This document shows positions 1 through 8,888 of a stretch of DNA of 60,189 bases, piece by piece (position 1 is the stretch's first letter; every line of letters begins with the position of its first letter). The DNA comes from CAZQQN01 sp964549595. GTDB taxonomy: Bacteria; Bacteroidota; Bacteroidia; CAILMK01; CAYYUA01. The stretch lies in contig CAZJWK010000006.1 in NCBI GenBank assembly GCA_964549595.1, forward strand, positions 1-60,189, read 5' to 3'. A model generated the notes under the pieces. That model did not search any database. It saw only the letters and a program-made list of their open reading frames with translations, and was not told where the DNA came from. The translations under genes and the position numbers were made by a program.

Positions 1-2
1 AT

Positions 3-86
3 GATGATAACGGGGACGGAAAAACCACCGCAAATCCTACCGCAACGGGAAAAGAAGGCACCTTTGGTAGTAACGTAACCCTTTAG
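3..86 (+). CDS. C-terminal end of a gene cut by the window edge
   Basis: The third frame is open from the first base to a TAG stop and encodes 27 residues that begin DDNGDGKTT and end in TFGSNVTL. The Asp/Asn/Gly-rich start resembles a calcium-binding loop, but this is too short to assign a family. The other two forward frames stop at once or give a less protein-like peptide. The rest of the gene would lie before base 1. Confidence 0.35.
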   Translation, partial: DDNGDGKTTANPTATGKEGTFGSNVTL

Positions 87-510
87 CCCACAAGGTACTT
101 ATAACCATTTTTTAACAAACCAAAAATGGTTTCAAAAACCTTTGAAACATCAAATTAAAATCCTGACAATCAGGTTTTAAACCAATGAAATCATTTTACT
201 TTTAGGGGTACAATCGACTTTTGATACACTCACCCTTTTGACCTTACTTTTAAGCAAAATAAATGAAACGCCGGGAATGCGTAAAAACCCATAGGCTTAC
301 TCAACCCGGTATTAACATGAATGAAAGCCCTGAAATGCTTACCCCCTAAAGGGCTTGAAAAAACCATATGTCACTGAAAAATAAAAATTTATAGTCATCC
401 ATAGTAATTTTTTTATTTTTGTTTGTGTTAAAGAAAAATGAGTCATGAATCTAACTGACCTATGCAGCAAAATTAGGGTATTATTCCATTCTTGTGAAGG
501 TATTAGGGTA
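87..510. other. intergenic region with likely promoter box
   Basis: No convincing gene is present; only short ORFs without family features occur. TATTTTTG at 414-421 matches the Bacteroidota -7 box TAnnTTTG and probably serves the propeller gene that starts at 511. No clear upstream TTTG box was found at the expected spacing. Confidence 0.4.
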
Positions 511-3225
511 ATGGTTGGCAAGAACCACATATACACTTTGATTTTATTTTTAACGGGCTTATTGGCTCCTTGCTTATCACAGGCCCAATCATGGACAACC
601 TATGATAAAACCAATTCGGGCATACCCAGTAACAATATTTACAGCATTCAGGAAAACACCCAGGGTGATCTCTGGATCGGTTCCACGAAAGCGCTAAGTA
701 AATTTGATAGTAATGGCTGGACCGTTTACAAAAAATCCAATTCCCCCCTTCCGGCAAAAAGGATCAATGCTATTGCTTTGGATAAATCAGGAAATAAATG
801 GGTTGCTACTAATGGAGGCGGATTGGCGAAATTTGACGGCTCCAATTGGTCTTTTTTCAAAGCATCCAATTCCGGCCTACCGGATGATGATGTAGAAGCG
901 CTCGCCATAGATAATACCGGTAATAAATGGATAGGTACCGAAGGAGGTTTAGCCGAATATGACGGAAGTAACTGGACCATTTACAATTCAAGCAATAACC
1001 AATTACCGGATGATGAAGTGAAAAATATAGTCATTGACGGTCAGGGGAACAAGTGGATTGGTACGGATGGCGGTTTGGCTGAATATGACGGTACCAAGTG
1101 GACCTCCTACACCACCTCAAATTCCGGCATACCGGATGATGAAGTAGAAGCTTTGGCCGTTGATAACAAGGGTAATATATGGGTTGGTAACGATGGAGAA
1201 GGATTCGCAAAATTCGACCATAGCAATTGGACAAACTACAAGAAAGGGAACTCCGCATTACCGCACAATAACATAAAAGCTTTGGGCGTTGACCAAAACG
1301 GCGTTGTTTGGATCGGGACAGTGTTGGGTATCACCAAATTGGATGGCAATCAATGGACCACCTTCAACCAAACCAATTCAGGATTGCCTAAAAATAACAT
1401 CAATACAATCCACATTGGCAATAATGACAAAAAATGGTTCGGAACCCTGGGAGGCGGGCTGGCCGGGCTATGTTTCTCTACATCCGATACCACCAAGCCG
1501 GTGGTTTGTGGAGGTTATACAGCACCCAGTGGAAAAACAACCTGGACAAAAAGTGGGACTTACTGGGATACCCTTCAAAACATGGCCGGATGTGATAGCA
1601 TTATCAAGGTTAACCTTACCATTAAGGGTCACTCTTTGGATTCCATTAAACCCACTGCTTGTAAACAATACACCGCTCCCAGCGGAAATTATACCTGGAC
1701 CAATTCGGGAACTTACTTTGACACCCTAACCAATATTAACGGTTGTGACAGCATTGTAAAAGTTCAATTAACCATTAATAAACCCGCTTTGGATTCCATT
1801 AAACCCGTAGCCTGTAATCAATATACCCTCCCAAGCGGGAACCGTACTTTGAAAAATTCAGGGATTTACTTTGATACCCTTACTACCGCAAGAGGTTGTG
1901 ACAGCGTTGTTAAAGTGGACCTGACCATTAACTCAACCACCACTTCAACCTTATCAAAAAATGCCTGTGGTACCTTCTCATCTCCAAGCGGTAATCATAC
2001 CTGGGCTTCAAGTGGGACCTATAAAGATACGATCTTAAATGCAAAAGGCTGTGACAGCGTTATTACCATAAACTTAAATGTCATTGAGCCGGATTCTTCA
2101 ATAACCCGGGACGGTGCTATTTTAAAAGCCAATGCCAACGGGGTTTCTTACCAATGGCTGGATTGCAACCAAGGTTACAAACCGCTAACCGGAGAAACGA
2201 ATAAAACCCTGAAAGCGCCGGCTAAAGGAAGTTATGCAGTAGAGGTTTCTGAAAAAGGTTGTAAGGACACTTCTGCATGTTACCAGGTTAATCAAAATAC
2301 CATTCGGGGAAAAGTGACTTTTAACGGAAATCCCTTAAACCGGGGTAAGGTTTTGGTATGGAAACTAATAAACAGCCAATACAAAAAGGTGGACAGCCTG
2401 GTTATTCAGCCTAACCACAATGGCCAATACCATCTTAGCCAATTAGGAGACGGCCAATACCTCGTTAAAGCTTCACCTGATACCTCTTCAGCATTGGGCA
2501 GGAACACCGCACCCACCTACTTAGGGAATACTTTTTCGTGGCAAAATGCGGATACGATCGATACGAGAAAAGGTGGCATGGTTCATTCTGCTAATGTAGC
2601 CCTGATCAACGTCCAAAATCGATCCGGAAACGGTTCAATAAATGGACAAATTGTTGAAGCCGGTCCGGGTAAAAGAAAAGGACCCGGTGATCCTCAAGGG
2701 GGTATTGAGGTACTTGCCTTAACAGGTAAAAACAAGGTGGAAGATTATACGTTTTCCAACGGCAACGGCAAGTACCATTTTGATAATTTGGCACTGGACA
2801 CTTATGATATAAAGGTTGAAATGGCAGGATTCAATGCTGATTTAGAAAAAGTGGAATTGACACAAAATAACCAATCCGTTGACAGCTTAAACTTTCGGAT
2901 CGATAAAAAACAGGATACCGTTTTTGCCTATCGGTTTAGCCCTGGAAATTTTAATAGAAATTTTGCTTTTTACCGGGTTTATCCAAACCCAGCAAAAAGT
3001 AGGATCTATATTAAGGTTCAATCAAAAAAATCCGAAAACCTTCGTTTAAGCTTGATTAATGCCATTGGGCAGAAAGTAATGGAAAAACCCATTCAGGCAA
3101 ATAAGGGTAAAAACCAATACACCCTTAAAGTTGACCAGCTCACCGGCGGCGTTTATCAATTACGCCTGACAAACCCCAAAGGAAGGAAACGATTGGTGAA
3201 ACCCGTCTCAATCCTGGGCGATTAA
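511..3225 (+). CDS. secreted propeller / Cys-repeat protein with T9SS type A sorting domain
   Basis: This is a 904-residue surface or secreted protein. I chose the ATG at 511 because it gives a clean signal peptide (MVGKNHIYTLILFLTG...QAQ); a longer reading from 445 puts extra residues before it. Residues ~25-325 hold about seven propeller blades of ~42 residues with the motif W(I/V)GTxGGLAxYDGSxWT, typical of two-component-regulator propeller repeats but here without a kinase. Residues ~330-525 hold four repeats with CxxYTxPSGxxTWTxSGTYxDT and GCDSI, each with two Cys that may pair. An Ig-like segment (~525-595), carboxypeptidase-regulatory-like segments (~597-800) and a C-terminal T9SS sorting domain follow (VYPNPAKSRIYI; last ~85 residues). 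The role is probably adhesion or matrix; the ligand is unknown. It is transcribed alone. Confidence 0.85.
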   Translation: MVGKNHIYTLILFLTGLLAPCLSQAQSWTTYDKTNSGIPSNNIYSIQENTQGDLWIGSTKALSKFDSNGWTVYKKSNSPLPAKRINAIALDKSGNKWVATNGGGLAKFDGSNWSFFKASNSGLPDDDVEALAIDNTGNKWIGTEGGLAEYDGSNWTIYNSSNNQLPDDEVKNIVIDGQGNKWIGTDGGLAEYDGTKWTSYTTSNSGIPDDEVEALAVDNKGNIWVGNDGEGFAKFDHSNWTNYKKGNSALPHNNIKALGVDQNGVVWIGTVLGITKLDGNQWTTFNQTNSGLPKNNINTIHIGNNDKKWFGTLGGGLAGLCFSTSDTTKPVVCGGYTAPSGKTTWTKSGTYWDTLQNMAGCDSIIKVNLTIKGHSLDSIKPTACKQYTAPSGNYTWTNSGTYFDTLTNINGCDSIVKVQLTINKPALDSIKPVACNQYTLPSGNRTLKNSGIYFDTLTTARGCDSVVKVDLTINSTTTSTLSKNACGTFSSPSGNHTWASSGTYKDTILNAKGCDSVITINLNVIEPDSSITRDGAILKANANGVSYQWLDCNQGYKPLTGETNKTLKAPAKGSYAVEVSEKGCKDTSACYQVNQNTIRGKVTFNGNPLNRGKVLVWKLINSQYKKVDSLVIQPNHNGQYHLSQLGDGQYLVKASPDTSSALGRNTAPTYLGNTFSWQNADTIDTRKGGMVHSANVALINVQNRSGNGSINGQIVEAGPGKRKGPGDPQGGIEVLALTGKNKVEDYTFSNGNGKYHFDNLALDTYDIKVEMAGFNADLEKVELTQNNQSVDSLNFRIDKKQDTVFAYRFSPGNFNRNFAFYRVYPNPAKSRIYIKVQSKKSENLRLSLINAIGQKVMEKPIQANKGKNQYTLKVDQLTGGVYQLRLTNPKGRKRLVKPVSILGD

Positions 3226-3403
3226 ACATTGTGGCATAAGGGATGGCTTTGAGTAAAGGATTAAGAAAAGGGCAATCATGGCAAATTCCGGATTTTCACA
3301 TCTTTTATTTAAATCCTTGCCAACCGGCCATTAGAGAATGGCCTAAACATTACATGATAGCTCAGGGGTGTATCATCCCTAAAAATGGAAACGACTAAAG
3401 AAA
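3226..3403. other. intergenic segment after the propeller gene
   Basis: No gene is seen. A small hairpin, GGCCATT-AGAG-AATGGCC at 3326-3343, lies ~100 bp after the stop codon. It lacks a T-run, so I do not call it a terminator. Confidence 0.3.
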
Positions 3404-3673
3404 ACTGGAGTTTCCTTAAAAATTATCCTCGGCTAATTGTATAATTAGCACTGGCAGGGATTCTGTAGGCCAACAAGGTGCAATCCCGCTTTTTTCAGAA
3501 TTTCAGGAAATTTCTTCAAAAAATTAGGTGTGCCACGAGTTTCTTTATTCCATTGGTTACTTCTTGCCCTGATAATCGTGGCACACCTGAGTAAACTGAC
3601 CAGCCAAAACTACCACCAAAAGAAAATTTCCAGCCATCCTCGAATTTCGACTAAATTTTGGGGAAACTCCAGT
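3404..3673. repeat. candidate miniature inverted-repeat element (MITE-like), 270 bp
   Basis: The segment is bounded by perfect 12-bp inverted repeats, ACTGGAGTTTCC (3404-3415) and GGAAACTCCAGT (3662-3673). Both ends are flanked by the same 7 bases, AAAGAAA (3397-3403 and 3674-3680), as expected of a target-site duplication. Inside are further inverted repeats: GCTAATT/AATTAGC (3432-3449) and a 13-bp pair AGGTGTGCCACGA/TCGTGGCACACCT (3526-3538 and 3576-3588). No ORF is present. The flank is A-rich, so the duplication could be chance. No second copy was noticed in this window. Confidence 0.45.
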
Positions 3674-3717
3674 AAAGAAAAAGATTGACTATCCATAAAT
3701 CTTCTGACCGGAACAGG

Positions 3718-4179
3718 TTAACTTTCTTTTATGGCCTGCAAAGCCGGTGAATTATTGATCACCTTTTCGCAACGTTCATGGGTAACACCCATCTTTTCAA
3801 ATATTTCATCCGCATATTGGATTTCTTTATCCAATGCCTCCCCATCCGCATGGATCATACTTAAAACAGTAGCCACAAACCAATCTTTTTGTTCATCATT
3901 CAGGCCATTGAGTTGCTTAAACAATTCCTCGCGACCCAATCCCAAAAATTCGCGTACTTGCTGATCCAGGTTGTCCTTTAGCTGATAATCAAGGACATCG
4001 GCCGTTTCTTCAAAAAATTTACGCTCATCTTCGTGGTATTGCCCGTCAATATTGGCTACCAAGAAAAGCCCGCAAATGACTGCCTTCTTTTGTTCTTCGG
4101 AAAAACTTTCCCGGAAAGCTTTCAAGTGTTCTTCGACTTCTTTTTGATCCTGATGTTTCTTTAATGTATCAAATACCAT
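3718..4179 (-). CDS. TerB-like domain protein
   Basis: This is a 153-residue soluble, mostly helical, acidic protein with no signal peptide. The stretch AVICGLFLVANIDGQYHEDE and the later MIHADGEALDKEI are the two Asp-rich helix-turn regions typical of the TerB / tellurite-resistance-like superfamily, which is thought to bind divalent metal. Many Bacteroidota carry single-domain members with no proven link to tellurite. The start is ATG at 4179; a TTG six bases upstream is possible but less likely. There is no operon partner, as the neighbours are the MITE-like element and a divergent non-coding stretch. Physiological role not known. Confidence 0.65.
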   Translation of the reverse strand: MVFDTLKKHQDQKEVEEHLKAFRESFSEEQKKAVICGLFLVANIDGQYHEDERKFFEETADVLDYQLKDNLDQQVREFLGLGREELFKQLNGLNDEQKDWFVATVLSMIHADGEALDKEIQYADEIFEKMGVTHERCEKVINNSPALQAIKES

Positions 4180-4656
4180 AATCAACGCCTTTTTTTATTT
4201 TGATCACTTTTTAAAAAGCCATTTTAAACCAAGCCTTATTAATGCTATAAAAATTCCGAGGATAAAATTATAAAAAAATTTTAGAATAACGAAGGAAATT
4301 CCCGATCCCGGATGCACAAAATTTTTCCGCAACCTTTTACTTAATAAAGATTTTTTAAGGAGTTGTATAAACCCTCTGGGAGCTACCTCTATTGGTTATT
4401 CAGCGCTACCGAGCTATGGGTATCAAAGCAATAGTTTCAAAAGGAATTTGGTAGTAAACCACCCTCTCATCTTGAATGGATAGTAAGAAAAATATTCATT
4501 TCAAAGTTTAAAAGTTATTTTTCCTGAAGATTAAAGGGCTTTTACTCAAAAGCCCAACCATTAAATGTTAAGCATTGTTTAGCAATCACCTCAAAAACCC
4601 AAACTTGACAAACGGGGTTGAACCCGATATATAATCACATCACTAATCCGACCCTT
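4180..4656. other. gene-free stretch of ~480 bp
   Basis: It lies between the start of the TerB-like gene and the end of the large type-B-CTD gene. It is AT-rich with no convincing ORF, and I saw no clear hairpin terminator for the gene that ends at 4657. Confidence 0.4.
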
Positions 4657-7600
4657 TCACTTTACTATTTGCAGGGTTCCTCTGAAGTAATGGTTGCGAC
4701 CCGCTTTATCAACTACTTTGAGCTTGTAAAGGTAAACGCCAATAGGAACCCGTTTGCTAACCGCTTGGTAACGACCATCCCAACTTACTTCATCACTCAT
4801 TTCAGAACTAAAAATATTAGCCCCCCAGCGGTTGTAAATCTGTATTTGGTATTGTTTAATTCCATAACCCTTTATAGACCATTGGTCATTAATCCCGTCC
4901 CCATTAGGACTGAAAGCATTCGGAATAAAAACCTCATAATCATCCGTAACGTGAATGGTCTTTTCCACGGTATCATTACAACCGTTTTTATCCTTTGCGA
5001 TAAGCCGAACCTTTCGGTCCCCGGTTCGCTTGAAAATATGATTCGGAGCCCTTTCGGTAATGTAATGGCTTCCTAAGCCAAAATCCCAAAAATAGCGAGA
5101 AGCATTTTCTGATTGGTTGGTGAACTGAACAGCGTTATTCAAATAAACCGTGTCTGAGGGATTCATTTCAAATCCGGCATTCGCACTGGGTTTTACCCTC
5201 ACAAAAAAGCTATCTTTATTGGGTTCGGAGCAAAAATCACGAAGCGTGACCTTAAACTTTTTACTTTCCTTTGGTTTTAATTGAATCTTTCGTTGATTGC
5301 CGGGTGAATGGCCCCATTCGTAACGGTATCCCGAAGGCCTTCCGCCTTGGCCCTTAGCTTTTAGATCAAGCCGGTCACCCTTACAAATGACTGAATCACC
5401 ACTTATGTCAACCTTAAGCGGAGCTTTGACATTGAGTACAACCCGGGCAGTATCACTACAACCTTGTTGATTCCGCACAATCAAAGCATAAGCTTGCCGT
5501 TCAGGCAATTTTGCCTCCGGATCCGGGATGGTATCAGCACTCAAATATTTAGCCGGAATCCATTTATACATGACACCGCCCTCTCCCTGCATGGTGTATT
5601 TTTGGTTANNNNNNNNNNAAAGGGTGGTATCCGGACCGGCACGGGCTTTGGCCAAAGAATAATGATGGATTCGCGCTGAATCAATAAAGCATCCTAAGGC
5701 ACTGTCCCGTAATAAATACGTACCACTATCATGAGCCCGGATTTGCGCTTTATCGTTAAAGCTATCCCCTGACATTGGTTTTTGCCACTTATAAGGGCCC
5801 TTGGTCGTATCAGGCTTTAAAAGGACTGTGTCATAGGGGCAGATACTCCGTTTATTGGCCAGGTTAACCTTTGGCCTCGTAAAATGGGTCAATTGAAAGG
5901 TATCCACCGGACATTCGGTGATGCTGTCCACAAACAACCGGTAAGTACCAGATTCCGAAACCCACTGGTTAAGCTGCTTAATGGTGTCCGCATTGGAAAG
6001 GGAATCAACCCCTGGCCTTTGCCAAAGGTACCGGCCACCATTGCCGGAGAAGGCCAATTGAACAGAATCCCCGGGACAGATTAAAGTATCAGGCCTTAGG
6101 CCGGCAGGGTTTTCCTCTAAAAAGGTAACCCGTTTACGATCAATAGCCTTGCAACCATTATGAGAAACCGTAACCTTATAAAGCCCGCTTGTATCAACTG
6201 TTATGGTAGGAGAAACGGCACCTGTATTCCATTGATATTGAAAAGCGGATGTATCAGGATCCGGTCCAAGGGTTAATTGGGAGTCTTTGCATAGGATAGT
6301 GTCCGGGCCCAGGTGGGCTTTGGGAAATAGCTTGTCCGCACAAGCAATTGTTTCCTTTGCCTGTGCCGGGAAATTTTTGACAGGAACATTTTTTACCTTC
6401 ACCGGGCGACTTATGGGTTTGTAATTGATAAACACCCTCGTGGGTTTCCTGGGGGTATCTATGCCAGGCTGAAAAGCTTGGCCTCCGCATTTTATGTTTC
6501 CTTTTTCATTGGTTTTGAGCAAATGCCCCGGCCCGTTAGCCTTTTTGGCCGCTGAAATAATAAATCCGGTGTCTGCCTTAACATTAGGTTTGCCATTACT
6601 AACAGAATAATTCCCATAAAAAGAAGGATATTTTTTGCTCCACAAATGCTTCCCATTTCGATCAAATTTATTAAGGGTCAACTTGGCTGAATCTTTATTT
6701 AAAGCATTGGTGGTACGAGAAAGCCATAAAATGTCTCCGGAAGGGGTAACCTCACCATTTCCAAGGGCCTTGGGTGCCAAACTTCTAACCCATTTAAAAC
6801 GGAGGCTTCTAACATCCATGGTAAAGAATTTTAACGATTCACCGAAAGCACCAAAAATAGAACCTTTTTTAGGGTGTTTCCTTAATTGACGTATTTCCCC
6901 AATTAAAGTATTCCTGTCTTTTTTAAATCTGGCCGCTTCAACTACCCTTCCCAGGCTGTCAAGCTTGACCAATTGGGATTTTAAACCAAATAAATACCTC
7001 CCTTTACTTATTTTTATAAGTTTACTAATGTCATAATAACCGATTCCCTTAGGTATGCGGTAAGCATTTTGCGTCACAATTTGTCCGGTACTATCCAGTA
7101 AAATGGTTTTCAGGAATTTTTTCTTGATAGCAATATTACAATGAATCCTTGGCGTAAATTTTCGCCCGACTGCTACTACTATTTTGCCCTTATTCGGCGT
7201 TGGAATAAAATTAAAACTACGGAAACAATAACTTCCTTTGAAAAATAGCTTATTGGAAAAAAAGTTTTTACTGCCTAAATGGAGACGGTAGGTTTGTAAA
7301 TAAGAGGACCTGCCCTTGGTGTCATGAAAAATATTGTTTGCCAGGTTAGAATATAAACTGATATTACCAAGAACATTAAAAAAATGGTCTGCTTCTACTT
7401 TGAAGCCCTTTACCCATTTAGGTTGGCGACAGGTGTCGTAAGCCGCTAAAAACCTCAGGCTATCATGATTTCCAATAGACCCGGTGAGCAAAGACCCTCC
7501 TTGATTCAATTCGAAATAATTTAGAATTTTTACCGGAAAAAATTCCTCATTTTTTTGAGGCTTATAAGGAGAAATTTGTAATTTGGAAACAAATGTTTCT

Positions 7601-7692
7601 TGACCGACAGTCCAAAAAGGAATTGCCCATAAAAGGCCTAATAAGAAAATTTGCCTGAAAATAAAGGAAGGGAAACGAAAGCAGCCCCACAT
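4657..7692 (-). CDS. large secreted protein with PKD domain and T9SS type B (gliding-motility-type) C-terminal domain
   Basis: This protein of ~1011 residues contains four undetermined residues. The start at ATG 7692 gives the signal peptide MWGCFRFPSF...TVGQ; the TTG at 7734 would add 14 residues. The first ~400 residues look like an irregular beta-propeller or lectin-like region. Next come several Ig-like/SprB-type segments with paired Cys and motifs such as LGPDTILC and CPGDSVQL, then a PKD-like segment (NNAVQFTNQSENASRYFWDF, residues ~850-870). It closes with the gliding-motility-associated C-terminal domain (IPNAFSPNGDGINDQW ... NRWG ... GVYLYKLKV), which directs type IX secretion. It probably acts at the cell surface in adhesion. 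An assembly gap at 5609-5618 falls in residues ~692-695, yet both sides are in the same frame. Confidence 0.85.
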   Translation of the reverse strand: MWGCFRFPSFIFRQIFLLGLLWAIPFWTVGQETFVSKLQISPYKPQKNEEFFPVKILNYFELNQGGSLLTGSIGNHDSLRFLAAYDTCRQPKWVKGFKVEADHFFNVLGNISLYSNLANNIFHDTKGRSSYLQTYRLHLGSKNFFSNKLFFKGSYCFRSFNFIPTPNKGKIVVAVGRKFTPRIHCNIAIKKKFLKTILLDSTGQIVTQNAYRIPKGIGYYDISKLIKISKGRYLFGLKSQLVKLDSLGRVVEAARFKKDRNTLIGEIRQLRKHPKKGSIFGAFGESLKFFTMDVRSLRFKWVRSLAPKALGNGEVTPSGDILWLSRTTNALNKDSAKLTLNKFDRNGKHLWSKKYPSFYGNYSVSNGKPNVKADTGFIISAAKKANGPGHLLKTNEKGNIKCGGQAFQPGIDTPRKPTRVFINYKPISRPVKVKNVPVKNFPAQAKETIACADKLFPKAHLGPDTILCKDSQLTLGPDPDTSAFQYQWNTGAVSPTITVDTSGLYKVTVSHNGCKAIDRKRVTFLEENPAGLRPDTLICPGDSVQLAFSGNGGRYLWQRPGVDSLSNADTIKQLNQWVSESGTYRLFVDSITECPVDTFQLTHFTRPKVNLANKRSICPYDTVLLKPDTTKGPYKWQKPMSGDSFNDKAQIRAHDSGTYLLRDSALGCFIDSARIHHYSLAKARAGPDTTLXXXXNQKYTMQGEGGVMYKWIPAKYLSADTIPDPEAKLPERQAYALIVRNQQGCSDTARVVLNVKAPLKVDISGDSVICKGDRLDLKAKGQGGRPSGYRYEWGHSPGNQRKIQLKPKESKKFKVTLRDFCSEPNKDSFFVRVKPSANAGFEMNPSDTVYLNNAVQFTNQSENASRYFWDFGLGSHYITERAPNHIFKRTGDRKVRLIAKDKNGCNDTVEKTIHVTDDYEVFIPNAFSPNGDGINDQWSIKGYGIKQYQIQIYNRWGANIFSSEMSDEVSWDGRYQAVSKRVPIGVYLYKLKVVDKAGRNHYFRGTLQIVK
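5609..5618. other. assembly gap (10 N)
   Basis: Ten undetermined bases interrupt an Ig-like repeat region of the large T9SS protein. The flanking reading frames agree when ten bases are counted, so the true gap is either near this length or differs from it by a multiple of three. Confidence 0.95.
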
Positions 7693-7786
7693 TTGCCTAA
7701 TAATCCATTTAATATTTTTATCGAACCAACTCAATAAACCAAGAATAATTGTTATTCGAAGGACTTCTTTTAATTAACCAAATAAT

Positions 7787-7810
7787 GGCCGGTGCCAAAA
7801 GACACCGGCC
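7787..7810 (-). terminator. hairpin after the Cys-rich lipoprotein gene
   Basis: On the minus strand GGCCGGTG pairs with CACCGGCC around an 8-base loop and is followed by ATTATTT. It starts 8 bases after the stop codon at 7819. It probably ends transcription of the lipoprotein gene before the large T9SS gene. Confidence 0.6.
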
Positions 7811-7818
7811 AACTATGC

Positions 7819-8465
7819 TTACAAACAACCCACTGTAATTATTCGGCTACTATGATCGTACTCCAACCAATAACCATTTTGATTGCAACAAAAATCTTGA
7901 TCATCATCAGTTCTTTCACATCCATCAATATCATTTATAGTTTCGTTAGGATATTCTTTATAAAAATCTACACCGTTTGCCACAGCTTTCCTGAATGTGC
8001 TTCCTCCTAAACCATGTTGGGCACATTCAAAAAAGGTTTGGCCATCTTTTTCGCAACAAATGCATTTGTTCGGGTTCCATGGGTTATCAGAGCCGGTTCT
8101 ATCAGCGGTATAACAATCCAAAGAATCCGGATTCCCAGGTACTAAAGAATCAATATCACATTGATCATAGTGAAAAAGGATATTTAAATTCCCGCAATTT
8201 TGGTATAAAGATTGGTCAATTTCAATTTTATATCGCCCGCAATGGTTTTCACAATCTGCCGGGTCAGGATCAGGACAAGGTTTTTTCCCATCTTCATGGG
8301 TTGCCGCCGTTTCAATTTTACCGTCATCATTCTTTTTACCGGGATTTACATCATCACCCTTTTGACTGCACCCCCCCCGAAAATTAAAAACGCACTCGTA
8401 AAAACAATTAAAAAACTAACAACCGAAAAAGACCGTACTAAATAAAAAAATTTAACATCTCGCAT
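7819..8465 (-). pseudogene. Cys-rich lipoprotein, frame broken at a G8 tract
   Basis: From ATG 8465 the frame encodes a signal peptide (MRDVKFFYLVRSFSVVSFLIVF...). It then meets eight G residues (plus-strand C8, 8371-8378) and stops within ten codons (GGGAVKRVMM). One extra G, or two fewer, would restore FGG(G)CSQKGDDVNPGKK, giving a lipoprotein-type Cys followed by ~185 residues without a stop to TAA at 7819. That mature part is rich in Cys (CPDPDPADC, NPNKCICCEK, FCCNQNGYW), Asp and Asn. No family recognised. The intact product would have ~215 residues and sit in the outer membrane. The break could be a sequencing or assembly error in a homopolymer, a true mutation, or a phase-variable switch. 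The annotation as a broken gene follows the sequence as given. Confidence 0.65.
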
Positions 8466-8888
8466 AAGGCAATTCAATTTAATTACTGGCAATATTGCCA
8501 TTACCCCAAATTTATAATTTTTTAAAAAATTTTTACCAAACAATAAGCCAAAAAGTGCAAAACAAATTACCTGTCGCCCATATAATGAAAATAAAGGCTA
8601 ATGTTAAGGACGGGAAAAAGCAGTGATTTTTTCCATTTTTGGGTTTAAAAAGCCTTCACCCGCATTTGTCATTCACTGATGATCCTTAAAAAATGAGTTA
8701 TAGATATTCTTCGTTATTTGTCTTTTAAGGTTTGTCAAAGATTTCCGGATTATTTGAATTTACCACCTGCTTAGTCTTATGACAGCCATTTTGAGCGTTG
8801 TTAAGAAAAGCCTCCCCGGTAACCTTAAAACCAGGCCACATGATTTTCGGAAATTTGTTCCTTTATTGAAAAAAGGTAAAGCTTAATC
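8466..8888. other. divergent intergenic region
   Basis: It separates the minus-strand lipoprotein from ribD. No gene is seen, and no FMN-riboswitch (RFN) consensus could be found before ribD. Confidence 0.35.

Noticed and set aside
4618..5076. Long plus-strand ORF (152 codons)
   Set aside because: It is antisense to the conserved gliding-type C-terminal domain of the large T9SS protein and shows no family features; a shadow of the real gene.
8700..8888. Possible FMN riboswitch before ribD
   Set aside because: The conserved RFN-element core could not be found by eye.
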